This document shows positions 54,859-62,113 of a stretch of 64,000 nt of DNA, piece after piece. The translations under genes were made by a program, and so were the position numbers. The stretch comes from Oscillospiraceae bacterium (GTDB lineage: Bacteria; Bacillota; Clostridia; Oscillospirales; Ruminococcaceae): positions 62,001 through 126,000 of the forward strand of contig JAFUOD010000007.1 in NCBI GenBank assembly GCA_017472735.1. Direction: 5' to 3'. Under the pieces are notes generated by a model. It was not told the DNA's origin and made no database searches. It was given only the letters and a program-made list of their open reading frames with translations. How positions within the stretch are numbered: the stretch's first letter is position 1; each line of letters begins with the position of its first letter.

Positions 54859-54901
54859 ATAAATCAATCCCTCGATGTTAGGCATTGAGGGATTGATTTT
54901 C
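54859..54901. terminator. Bidirectional terminator between rsmA and the minus-strand operon
   Basis: A 17-bp stem (54861-54877 with 54883-54899, one G-T pair) encloses TTAGG. It serves rsmA (+) and the last gene of the lrp operon (-), which ends at 54901. Confidence 0.9.
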
Positions 54902-55287
54902 TATACTTTAATTAACACAGATGCCGCAACCTCACAAATAATAAGCAAAGTCACAATAACTGAAACGATATTATAATACTCAGTTCCGAACTGAAGCGGC
55001 ATAACAGAAGTGAGTGCAGCTACAGCCGAAATAATTGTAACGGCATTTATCAATTTTTTCTTAGGCTTCAGTAAGTAAATAACACTAAAAACTAAAATCG
55101 CAATAGTCAAAAGTGCTGTCAGAAACGGACCGAAATTAGCATATCCATAAGGTGTTAAATCAAAATAAGAATATGTTTTTATAACAGTTGCTTCAGGGTC
55201 AGAGAACCTTAAAACAGCGCCGAAGGGGAGCGCTTCAAAAACTATAGCTATAATCGGAAAAAGCAACAATACAGCTCTCTTTTTCAT
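54901..55287 (-). CDS. Small four-helix membrane protein of unknown function
   Basis: A 128-residue protein with four hydrophobic segments (about 6-25, 55-72, 82-98 and 104-124) and a basic loop KPKKK after the second one. The N-terminal part resembles a signal anchor. No family was recognised. It overlaps the upstream radical SAM gene by one base (TAATG), so it is the last gene of the lrp-aminotransferase-ispE-radical SAM operon. Nothing in the sequence shows its function. Confidence 0.65.
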   Translation of the reverse strand: MKKRAVLLLFPIIAIVFEALPFGAVLRFSDPEATVIKTYSYFDLTPYGYANFGPFLTALLTIAILVFSVIYLLKPKKKLINAVTIISAVAALTSVMPLQFGTEYYNIVSVIVTLLIICEVAASVLIKV

Positions 55288-56183
55288 TAACCATATTCCT
55301 TTCTCCCACTAAATTCGGGTATATACGATTTATCTGCCGCCTCACGTTCCTGCGAAAAGCCGTTAAATCCAAACTTGCTTGCCTCATCTAATACGCTATT
55401 GTACTCAAATGTTGAGACACGGCGCGAAAGCTCTTTGAATTCAAAGCTTTTGTGCATTGGCACATATTGGCTCATTATGCTTAAAAGAATTTCATCGCTT
55501 TTAAAACTCTTTGCAAGCTCGTTTATAACAGCTATCGAATCCTTTCTAAGTGTGGGCAAAACCAAATGCCTAACAATAACACCTTTTTTAATTATACCTT
55601 TGTCATCAAATTGCGGCTTGCCAACCTGCCTAACCATCTCTTTTAAAGAGGCAATTGCCTCAGAAAAATAGTTTTTAGTGCCCGAATATTTAAGCGCATA
55701 CTCATCATTAAAGTATTTCATGTCCGGCAGATATACGTTAACATATCCATCTAGCATTTTAATTGTGTCGACGTTTTCATATCCACCACAGTTATAAACA
55801 ACAGGTATAATCAAACGAGGTCTAGCTATGTCAAGCGCTTCAATGATCTTAGGCACATGTGGGGTAGGGCTTACAAGGTTAATGTTATGTGCGCCCTTGT
55901 GCTGCAGCTCTAAAAATATATCGGCAAGCTCAACAGCAGATATATAATATCCTTTGTTTTCTTGAGAAACCTCATAGTTCTGACAAAAACAGCATTTAAG
56001 CGTGCATCCGCTGAAGAAAACAGTTCCCGAACCATTTTTGCCGCTTATGCAAGGCTCCTCCCAAAAGTGCAAATCAGCACGTGCAATTCTTAAATTATCG
56101 CTTTGCCTGCAAAAGCCCATTGACTTGGATCTGTCAACACAGCATTTACGCGGGCAAAGCATACATTCATTATAAATACTCAT
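55287..56183 (-). CDS. Radical SAM protein, pyruvate formate-lyase activating enzyme-like
   Basis: A 298-residue radical SAM enzyme. The N-terminus carries CMLCPRKCCVD, then CTLKCCFC as the CxxxCxxC motif near residue 67. This arrangement, with the extra N-terminal cysteines, is that of the PflA-like group of uncertain substrate (PflA homologue rather than PflA itself, since no pflB is nearby). LVSPTPHVPKIIEALD and YNCGGYENVDTIKMLDGYV are typical of the group. It starts within the ispE stop (ATGA) and overlaps the membrane-protein gene by 1 bp, so it is translationally coupled both ways. Confidence 0.85.
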   Translation of the reverse strand: MSIYNECMLCPRKCCVDRSKSMGFCRQSDNLRIARADLHFWEEPCISGKNGSGTVFFSGCTLKCCFCQNYEVSQENKGYYISAVELADIFLELQHKGAHNINLVSPTPHVPKIIEALDIARPRLIIPVVYNCGGYENVDTIKMLDGYVNVYLPDMKYFNDEYALKYSGTKNYFSEAIASLKEMVRQVGKPQFDDKGIIKKGVIVRHLVLPTLRKDSIAVINELAKSFKSDEILLSIMSQYVPMHKSFEFKELSRRVSTFEYNSVLDEASKFGFNGFSQEREAADKSYIPEFSGRKEYG

Positions 56184-57025
56184 ATCGTTTCGGCTAAATA
56201 AACAAATGGATAGCTGCGATCAAGTGCCTTGAATGCTGTAAAGGCTTTTTCATTGTCAGTAAACAAGCCATAAACACACGAACCGCTTCCGGTCATCAAT
56301 GCACCGTCAGCGCCAAGTTTAATAAGTTTTTGCTTAATATCAGAAATCTCAGCCATTTCAATGGCACGTTCAAGGTCGTTGGCTAAAAGCTTTGTTATGT
56401 CAGTATCTGATTCTAAAGCTTCAACCATCTTGTCAGATGCGTTGGCTGTCACAACTTTCTTTTCATCAAACAACTTATATGCGAGGGGGGTAGATACCCC
56501 GAAATTGGGCTTAACAAGCAAAACATAATGCTTTTTAAGCTTTTTAAGAGGGGTGATAACCTCACCCATGCCCTCGCACAAAGCAGTACCTAACATTACG
56601 CAAAACGGCACATCAGCACCAACCGATGCACCGATTTTGCACATATCGTCATACGAAAGCTTTGTATCAAAGATTTCATCAAGCAGTTTGATTACAGCTG
56701 CCGCATCGCTCGACCCTCCGCCCAATCCGGCTTCAGAGGGTATATGCTTATCAATATAAATTTCAACTCCGCATTTTAAAATCTGTGTAAAGTCAAAAAA
56801 CTTAACACACGCTTTATATACGGTATTTCGTTCATCGCAGGGAACAGACGGGTCTGAGCACTTAATTGTTATTCTGTTGTCATCGGTTGTTCTTATTCTT
56901 ATTTCATCAGCCAGCGAAACAGTCTGCATAACAGATTTGATTAAATGATAACCGTCATCACGAAGGCCTGCAATATCAAGTGTTAGGTTGATTTTTGCAT
57001 AAGCATAAGCGCTTAATTCGTTCAT
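56180..57025 (-). CDS. ispE: 4-diphosphocytidyl-2-C-methyl-D-erythritol kinase
   Basis: MEP-pathway kinase of the GHMP family that phosphorylates CDP-ME. The 281-residue protein has AYAKINLTLDI near the N-terminus, the glycine-rich ATP loop PSEAGLGGGSSDAAA near residue 93 and a C-terminal ALMTGSGSCVYGLF. It is the fourth MEP gene in this window with dxr, ispG and ispH. It overlaps the aminotransferase stop (ATGA) and the radical SAM start. Length normal; identity firm. Confidence 0.95.
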   Translation of the reverse strand: MNELSAYAYAKINLTLDIAGLRDDGYHLIKSVMQTVSLADEIRIRTTDDNRITIKCSDPSVPCDERNTVYKACVKFFDFTQILKCGVEIYIDKHIPSEAGLGGGSSDAAAVIKLLDEIFDTKLSYDDMCKIGASVGADVPFCVMLGTALCEGMGEVITPLKKLKKHYVLLVKPNFGVSTPLAYKLFDEKKVVTANASDKMVEALESDTDITKLLANDLERAIEMAEISDIKQKLIKLGADGALMTGSGSCVYGLFTDNEKAFTAFKALDRSYPFVYLAETI

Positions 57026-58206
57026 TTATTTCTCTCCGCTTTAAGCTCTTCAACAAATTCTTTAATCTTGCCAATAGCCTCTTTTAAATGCTTTTGCGAA
57101 TAAGCATAAGATACTCTTATATACCCCTCGCCGCAGTCACCGAATGCCGTACCGGGTACAACGGCAACACGCTTAGAATACAAAAGTTTTTCACAGAATT
57201 CATCACTCGTCAACCCTGTTGATTTAATGCAAGGGAAGACATAGAATGCACCTTCTGGCATAAAACAGCTAAGACCTATCTTGTTAAATGCATCTACCAA
57301 GAATCTTCGTCTTGTATCATATTCTGCAACCATCATTTTAACGTCGTTGTCGCAGTTGGTCAAGGCCTCAATGGCGGCATATTGGCTTACAGTAGGCGAG
57401 GACATTATGCCAAACTGATGAATCTTGACTGCCTGTTTTATAATAGGTGCGGGCCCGCACATATATCCCAAGCGCCAGCCTGTCATGGCAAATGCTTTAG
57501 AGAAGCCGTTGACGTAGATAGTGCGTTCTTTCATTCCCTCAAGTGAAACGATAGAAAAATGCTCTCTGCCATATGTCAACTCAGAATAGATTTCATCAGT
57601 CAATACAATAATATCAGTATCGCGCAGAATTTCAGCAATAGGTTCTAAATCTTCTTTTGTCATAATTCCGCCTGTTGGATTATTCGGGAAGGGAAGTACC
57701 AAAAGCTTTGTCTTGTCGCTTATTTTATCTTTAAGCTGTTCGGGCTTAAGCTTAAAGTTATCTTCCTCTTTCGTTTCGATTATAACAGGCACACCGCCCG
57801 TTAGCTCTACAATAGGCTTATAGCAAACAAACGAAGGTTCAATTATAATAACCTCGTCGCCGGGTTCAATAATTGTTCTTATGGTTAGGTCGATAGCTTC
57901 GCTTCCGCCGACGGTTACAATTATCTCTTTACCCGGGTCATATTCAACACCTGTGTGCTTTTTTGTATATTCAGAAATAGCAGTTCTAAGCTTAATAAGA
58001 CCCGAATTAGCAGTATAGAATGTCTTACCTCTTTCAAGAGCGACAATTGCTGCACGGCGAATAGGCCACGGTGTGTAAAAATCGGGCTCGCCGACACCCA
58101 AGGATATTACATTGTCAAGCGTTTCAGCAATGTCAAAATATTTTCTAATGCCCGAAGGCTTTATATTACTTACCGTTTTACCGATAATCTTATTATAATC
58201 CATCAT
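57022..58206 (-). CDS. Class I/II pyridoxal-phosphate aminotransferase
   Basis: A 394-residue fold type I aminotransferase of the aspartate/aromatic group. VISLGVGEPDFYTPWPIR near the N-terminus, PFPNNPTGGIM (substrate and PLP contact), and SKAFAMTGWRLGY with the Schiff-base lysine in SKAFA are clear. The start is MM at 58206 or 58203; the ribosome-binding site (GAAAGG) is unusually far, about 14 bp. It lies 32 bp after an Lrp-type regulator, a common pairing, and is coupled to ispE. The amino acid substrate is not predictable. Confidence 0.88.
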   Translation of the reverse strand: MMDYNKIIGKTVSNIKPSGIRKYFDIAETLDNVISLGVGEPDFYTPWPIRRAAIVALERGKTFYTANSGLIKLRTAISEYTKKHTGVEYDPGKEIIVTVGGSEAIDLTIRTIIEPGDEVIIIEPSFVCYKPIVELTGGVPVIIETKEEDNFKLKPEQLKDKISDKTKLLVLPFPNNPTGGIMTKEDLEPIAEILRDTDIIVLTDEIYSELTYGREHFSIVSLEGMKERTIYVNGFSKAFAMTGWRLGYMCGPAPIIKQAVKIHQFGIMSSPTVSQYAAIEALTNCDNDVKMMVAEYDTRRRFLVDAFNKIGLSCFMPEGAFYVFPCIKSTGLTSDEFCEKLLYSKRVAVVPGTAFGDCGEGYIRVSYAYSQKHLKEAIGKIKEFVEELKAERNK

Positions 58207-58238
58207 TATTTCGCGTCAAACCTTTCTCGGTGTGCCAA

Positions 58239-58712
58239 TTAAATATAATTACGCTCGTCCTTAGCTTCATCAACAAGCATAATTCCGTTTTCTTTATACT
58301 TCTGCAAGAAGAAGTGGGTAGATGTGGAAACAACACCGTTAATAGTAGCAAGGCGCTGTGCTACATATGAAGAAACTTCTCTTATATTCTGGCACTTAAT
58401 AGTAACGGCTAAGTCATAACCGCCCGACATTAATGAAACACTCTCAACCTCGGGATACTGTGCGATATGTCTTGCAATGTCATCATAACCAACCTGTGCC
58501 TGAGGAGTAACCTTAAGCTCTATGTATGCAACAACCGCATCCTTAGAAATAATATCTTCATCAAAAATCGTGCTGTATCCTTTAATTGTGCCATTAGCTT
58601 CAAGCGTTGCAATCATATTCGCAACTTCCGCTTCGTTTTTGTCAAGCATAACCGCAAGCTCTGCATTCGAGAGTCTGGCGTTTGTTTTAAGTAAGCTTAT
58701 AAGTCTATCCAT
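58239..58712 (-). CDS. Lrp/AsnC family transcriptional regulator
   Basis: A 157-residue regulator with an N-terminal HTH (ARLSNAELAVMLDKNEAEVANMIATLEANGTIKGYS) and the RAM ligand domain (VVAYIELKVTPQAQ, DIARHIAQYPEVESVSLMSGGYDL). It heads the operon with the PLP aminotransferase, which it may control in response to an amino acid. GAAAGGACC precedes the ATG. Its promoter has a perfect sigma-A architecture with an inverted repeat in the spacer, consistent with autoregulation. Family firm; ligand unknown. Confidence 0.9.
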   Translation of the reverse strand: MDRLISLLKTNARLSNAELAVMLDKNEAEVANMIATLEANGTIKGYSTIFDEDIISKDAVVAYIELKVTPQAQVGYDDIARHIAQYPEVESVSLMSGGYDLAVTIKCQNIREVSSYVAQRLATINGVVSTSTHFFLQKYKENGIMLVDEAKDERNYI

Positions 58713-58765
58713 AATCAGGTCCTTTCCGCGGCATTAGCCGCCTAAAAAGAAAAATATGCGTATAT

Positions 58766-58794
58766 ATTATAACACTTTAGTGTGTTGGAGTCAA
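58766..58794 (-). promoter_or_regulatory. Sigma-A promoter of the lrp-aminotransferase operon with spacer dyad
   Basis: On the minus strand TTGACT (58789-58794), 17-bp spacer, TATAAT (58766-58771). The spacer holds ACACT-TT-AGTGT (58772-58783), an inverted repeat that could be an operator. Confidence 0.8.
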
Positions 58795-58865
58795 TCGTGT
58801 TGTAAATTTGGTTATATTGTGAAAAAATTAAACTAATAATTTAGAAAAAATATTAGTATTTTCTA

Positions 58866-58894
58866 TTGACATATTTTGCTTCGAGGCTTATAAT
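58866..58894 (+). promoter_or_regulatory. Consensus sigma-A promoter for the ABC exporter leader
   Basis: TTGACA, a 17-bp spacer and TATAAT. Predicted start near 58901. A dyad ATGTTC...GAACAT (58899-58919) overlaps the start site and would form a 5' hairpin in the RNA or an operator. It is divergent from the lrp promoter; the 58795-58865 gap is AT-rich with nothing else seen. Confidence 0.85.
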
Positions 58895-58948
58895 ACAAAT
58901 GTTCGTGTAAGCAGAACATGGATAATATATTACAGAAAGGTGAGTACA

Positions 58949-59026
58949 ATGCTTAAGACTGCAGTTTATAAAAACAGTATTGCAATATCTTTAGTCAGCG
59001 GCATTTGTGTGCCACTTCATAACTAA
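58949..59026 (+). CDS. Leader peptide of the ABC exporter attenuator
   Basis: A 25-codon frame beginning MLKTAVYKN and ending CVPLHN, too short for usual gene finders. It has a strong ribosome-binding site (AGAAAGGTGAG) 5-12 bp upstream and lies about 50 nt into the transcript. Codons 15-19 (TTA GTC AGC GGC ATT) contain the 5' arm of the antiterminator. Ribosome position on this frame would decide between antiterminator and terminator, as in BmrB of Bacillus subtilis upstream of bmrCD. No similarity in peptide sequence to BmrB is claimed. Its only product role is probably regulatory. Confidence 0.7.
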   Translation: MLKTAVYKNSIAISLVSGICVPLHN

Positions 59027-59071
59027 AATTGTATGTTATGTGCCTCTGACTATGCTGTCGGGGGCTTTTTT
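58992..59071 (+). promoter_or_regulatory. Transcription attenuator: antiterminator and intrinsic terminator
   Basis: TAGTCAGcGGCA (58992-59003, inside the leader frame) can pair with TGCCtCTGACTA (59041-59052) with one mismatch, enclosing a small CATAAC/GTTATG hairpin (59018-59040). The second segment otherwise forms the terminator: GCCTCTGAC (59042-59050) with GTCGGGGGC (59057-59065), loop TATGCT, then six T. The two structures exclude each other. A translating ribosome over codons 15-19 should free the terminator; stalling earlier should favour the antiterminator and expression of the exporter. Confidence 0.75.
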
Positions 59072-59112
59072 ATTGCAATTGTTTTTGTGTTACCTATGAA
59101 AGGGGGAATTTT

Positions 59113-61503
59113 ATGAAACACTTTGACGTGCTGCCGGAGCTTGTTAAAAACGAGCTTTACAAGCGTGGTGTGCCGACAGATGAGCTTTTATATTGCGTAA
59201 AGGCTGATCTTGACGGTGAAGGCTGTTATATTGACGTTTATGTTACCTTTACACAAAGCACTTTGTTTGTTATTAAAGGCTACGAAGAGTACAGGCAGCT
59301 CGGCTCTAAGGAAAGGTTCAGGGAAAAAGCTCAGAACACACCCGTTTTAAAAAGCTTTGTCCGAGGAAATAACGTTCCTGAAATAATTCAGTATAAAACA
59401 GTAGATTATGACGAATATGACATTTCAAAAATCAAGCGGATTTATGTTGACCGTCATCAGAATTCAGCGCAGCTTGTTGTTACGCTGTTAAACAACGGCG
59501 AAACAGAAGATTTTGATGAAAACTATTCGCGCAGCGATCAATACGACACCGAGCATAAGAACGTTTCCATTGCCCGTTTTTCGTTAGGCTTTGCTGAAAA
59601 ATTTGAGAAATTCTGTGACCGAGTTAACATGACTCACCGTCACGAGGAGATTGATGACACACTTTTAGACAGTGTTAAAACCCACTGCCCAATCTGTCAT
59701 CAGCCTTATCCCGATCCCAATCGTCCCGTTTGTCCTAAGTGTGTAGACTCACGCTCTATCTTCAAGCGACTTGCAGAAATGTTTAAAGATTTCAAGGGTT
59801 CGATACTTTTGATATTCATGACAATTTTGCTCTCTAATTTGTTTGCTGTAATTTCGCCTTGGTTCGGTTCAAAGCTTTTATATGACGACGTTTTGACTGA
59901 AGGCGGAAGATATTACGGTCAGGTGCTGTTTGTTATCATGCTGATGTTTGCTACCGATATTTTAGGCAAACTGACCGGTGTGGTTTCAGGTGTAGTAACA
60001 GCCAAGGTCGTTCCAAAGGTTACTCATCAGTTAAGAACTAAGATTTACTCTTCAATGCAGAATCTTTCTTTGCAGTTCTTTACAAGCAAGCAGACAGGTT
60101 CGCTTATGTCACGAGTTGACCGTGACAGTAACAATGTTTACAACTTCTTTGTTGATATTGTGCCTTACGGCATCGCAAACATAGTTAAGCTTGTCGGCGT
60201 TGTTGCAATTATGTTTACACTAAGCCCTGTTATTTCTCTCTTAATTTTAACCATTATCGTGTTTGTTTTAGCGCTCGATAACTACCTTTATAAATCTCAG
60301 CGTAAACTTTATCGCAAGTTAGATGTTGCAATGCGAAGCTTAAACTCTGTGTTGTCCGATGTCATGAACGGTCAGCGTGTTGTTAAAAGCTTTGCAAAAG
60401 AGGATAAGGAAATAAGACGTTACCGCAAAAAGAATAAAGATGCTTATGAGGTTAACGACAGGATCAACAACCGAATTGCCAACACAATTCCTTTCATGTG
60501 GAGCTTCTACCGTTTAATCAGTACAGGTCTTTTCTGCTTTGGCTGTTACCTTGTAATGAAGGGTCACTTTAAATACGGTACTCTTACCGCATTGCTTTCT
60601 TACACCAACATGGTTTACGAGCCTATAGACTTCTTTATGTGGATAGGTGACCGCTGGGCAAGATGTATGGACGCGGCATCCCGTATGTTTGAAATTTTGG
60701 ATGCTAAGCCTACCGTTGCTGAAGCTGATGAACCGATAAGAATGGATACCTTTAAGGGCGATATCGAATTTAAGAATGTTTCGTTTGAATATGAAGCCGG
60801 CAGACAGATCTTAAAGAATCTTTCCTTTAAGGTTGAGGGCGGACAGATGTTCGGTATTGTTGGTAAGACCGGCGCCGGAAAGTCAACCATAATTAACCTC
60901 ATGGCTCGTATGTATGACGTATCGGGCGGCGAGATTCTGATTGACGGTGTGCCGATAAAAAAGATTGCAACTCAGGATTTGCGCCGAAACATCGGCATCG
61001 TTTCGCAGGAGACGTACTTGTTCATAGGTACTGTTGCCGATAATATTCGTTACGCTAACCCCAATGCCACTATCGAAGAGGTTATCGAGGCTGCAAAATC
61101 AGCAAATGCACACGAGTTTATTACTAAGCTTCCCGATGGTTACAACACAAAAATCGGTTCGGGCGGCGTGTCTCTCTCGGGCGGCGAACGCCAGCGTATT
61201 TCTATTGCGCGTGCAATAATTCAGAATCCCAGTATTCTTATTCTTGACGAAGCAACCGCTTCCATGGATACAAGGACTGAGCGTAAGATTCAGGTTGCTA
61301 TCGACGCTCTTAAAGAGGGCAGAACCATTATTTCCATTGCTCACAGACTTTCAACTCTGCGTGATGCGGATATGCTTTGCGTAATTGAACACGGCGAGCT
61401 TAAGGAACTTGGCACGCACGATACACTCATTCGCCAAAAGGGTAAATATTTCGAGCTTTACAGACTCCAGTCGGATGCTTTGAAGTTCATTGAAATGGGT
61501 TGA
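59113..61503 (+). CDS. ABC exporter half-transporter, subunit 1, with N-terminal extension and zinc ribbon
   Basis: A 796-residue type IV-like (multidrug-type) ABC exporter subunit. Residues 1-190 form a soluble extension of unknown fold; CPICHQPYPDPNRPVCPKC at about 193-211 is a zinc ribbon. Then come six membrane helices (about 230-545) and an ATPase domain with Walker A GKTGAGKS near 588, signature LSGGERQRI near 688 and Walker B ILILDEA with the catalytic glutamate. The transmembrane unit and ATPase are intact. It is followed by a DUF1854 gene and a second half-transporter, so it probably acts as a heterodimer. Expression is controlled by the upstream attenuator. Drug or peptide export is inferred from family and regulation; substrate unknown. 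Confidence 0.88.
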   Translation: MKHFDVLPELVKNELYKRGVPTDELLYCVKADLDGEGCYIDVYVTFTQSTLFVIKGYEEYRQLGSKERFREKAQNTPVLKSFVRGNNVPEIIQYKTVDYDEYDISKIKRIYVDRHQNSAQLVVTLLNNGETEDFDENYSRSDQYDTEHKNVSIARFSLGFAEKFEKFCDRVNMTHRHEEIDDTLLDSVKTHCPICHQPYPDPNRPVCPKCVDSRSIFKRLAEMFKDFKGSILLIFMTILLSNLFAVISPWFGSKLLYDDVLTEGGRYYGQVLFVIMLMFATDILGKLTGVVSGVVTAKVVPKVTHQLRTKIYSSMQNLSLQFFTSKQTGSLMSRVDRDSNNVYNFFVDIVPYGIANIVKLVGVVAIMFTLSPVISLLILTIIVFVLALDNYLYKSQRKLYRKLDVAMRSLNSVLSDVMNGQRVVKSFAKEDKEIRRYRKKNKDAYEVNDRINNRIANTIPFMWSFYRLISTGLFCFGCYLVMKGHFKYGTLTALLSYTNMVYEPIDFFMWIGDRWARCMDAASRMFEILDAKPTVAEADEPIRMDTFKGDIEFKNVSFEYEAGRQILKNLSFKVEGGQMFGIVGKTGAGKSTIINLMARMYDVSGGEILIDGVPIKKIATQDLRRNIGIVSQETYLFIGTVADNIRYANPNATIEEVIEAAKSANAHEFITKLPDGYNTKIGSGGVSLSGGERQRISIARAIIQNPSILILDEATASMDTRTERKIQVAIDALKEGRTIISIAHRLSTLRDADMLCVIEHGELKELGTHDTLIRQKGKYFELYRLQSDALKFIEMG

Positions 61504-61531
61504 TTCTCATTATATAAAGGAGGATTGTCTA

Positions 61532-62080
61532 ATGGATAATTCAGCTAAAAAGGAATTGGAGCTTGAAAAGTTTGAAATAGACAGACTTGTCATTTTAGAC
61601 GCATCAAAGCTTAAGTTCTATAAAGACCAAAGCGGATTTATGTCGCTTGAATTTGAAGGCAAAGATTATTTCAACGTAAGACTCACTCGACTGACACCTT
61701 TCTATTCTAAAACTACATATATAAGTGTAGCTTATGAGAATGATGAAAGAGAGTTTAAAGAGATAGGCGTTATTAAGGATATGAAAGAGCTTTCTGAAGA
61801 ACAGTATAAGCTTGTTGATGATTATTTAGAATATAAATATTACATGCCCGAAATAACTAAAGTCCATTCAATTAAAGATAACTCCCGCGGATTTATTTTT
61901 GTTGACGTTGAAACCACGTCCGGCAGAAAAACTATATGTATACGAGACTGGTATTCAAATTTCAGACTCTTGACAGATAAGTTTTTATATGCTTATGATG
62001 TTGACGGAAATAAATATTTCTGTGATGATATCGGCAAGCTCGACCGTAAGAGTCTTGCAGTTTTAGAAATTTACATTTAA
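61532..62080 (+). CDS. DUF1854 family protein
   Basis: A 182-residue soluble protein of the DUF1854 family; no function is established. Beta-rich segments such as FMSLEFEGKDYFNVRLTRLTPF, then VDVETTSGRKTICIRDWY, alternate with an acidic helical stretch (KELSEEQYKLVDDYLEYKYYMPEI). I start it at ATG 61532, after AAGGAGGA; a longer frame from 61490 overlaps the ABC gene. It lies between two ABC half-transporter genes and recurs in this position in Clostridia, so it probably works with the exporter. Mechanism unknown. Confidence 0.82.
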   Translation: MDNSAKKELELEKFEIDRLVILDASKLKFYKDQSGFMSLEFEGKDYFNVRLTRLTPFYSKTTYISVAYENDEREFKEIGVIKDMKELSEEQYKLVDDYLEYKYYMPEITKVHSIKDNSRGFIFVDVETTSGRKTICIRDWYSNFRLLTDKFLYAYDVDGNKYFCDDIGKLDRKSLAVLEIYI

Positions 62081-62113
62081 TTGTTTCCCTTATGAAAGGG
62101 GTGATTATAACCT

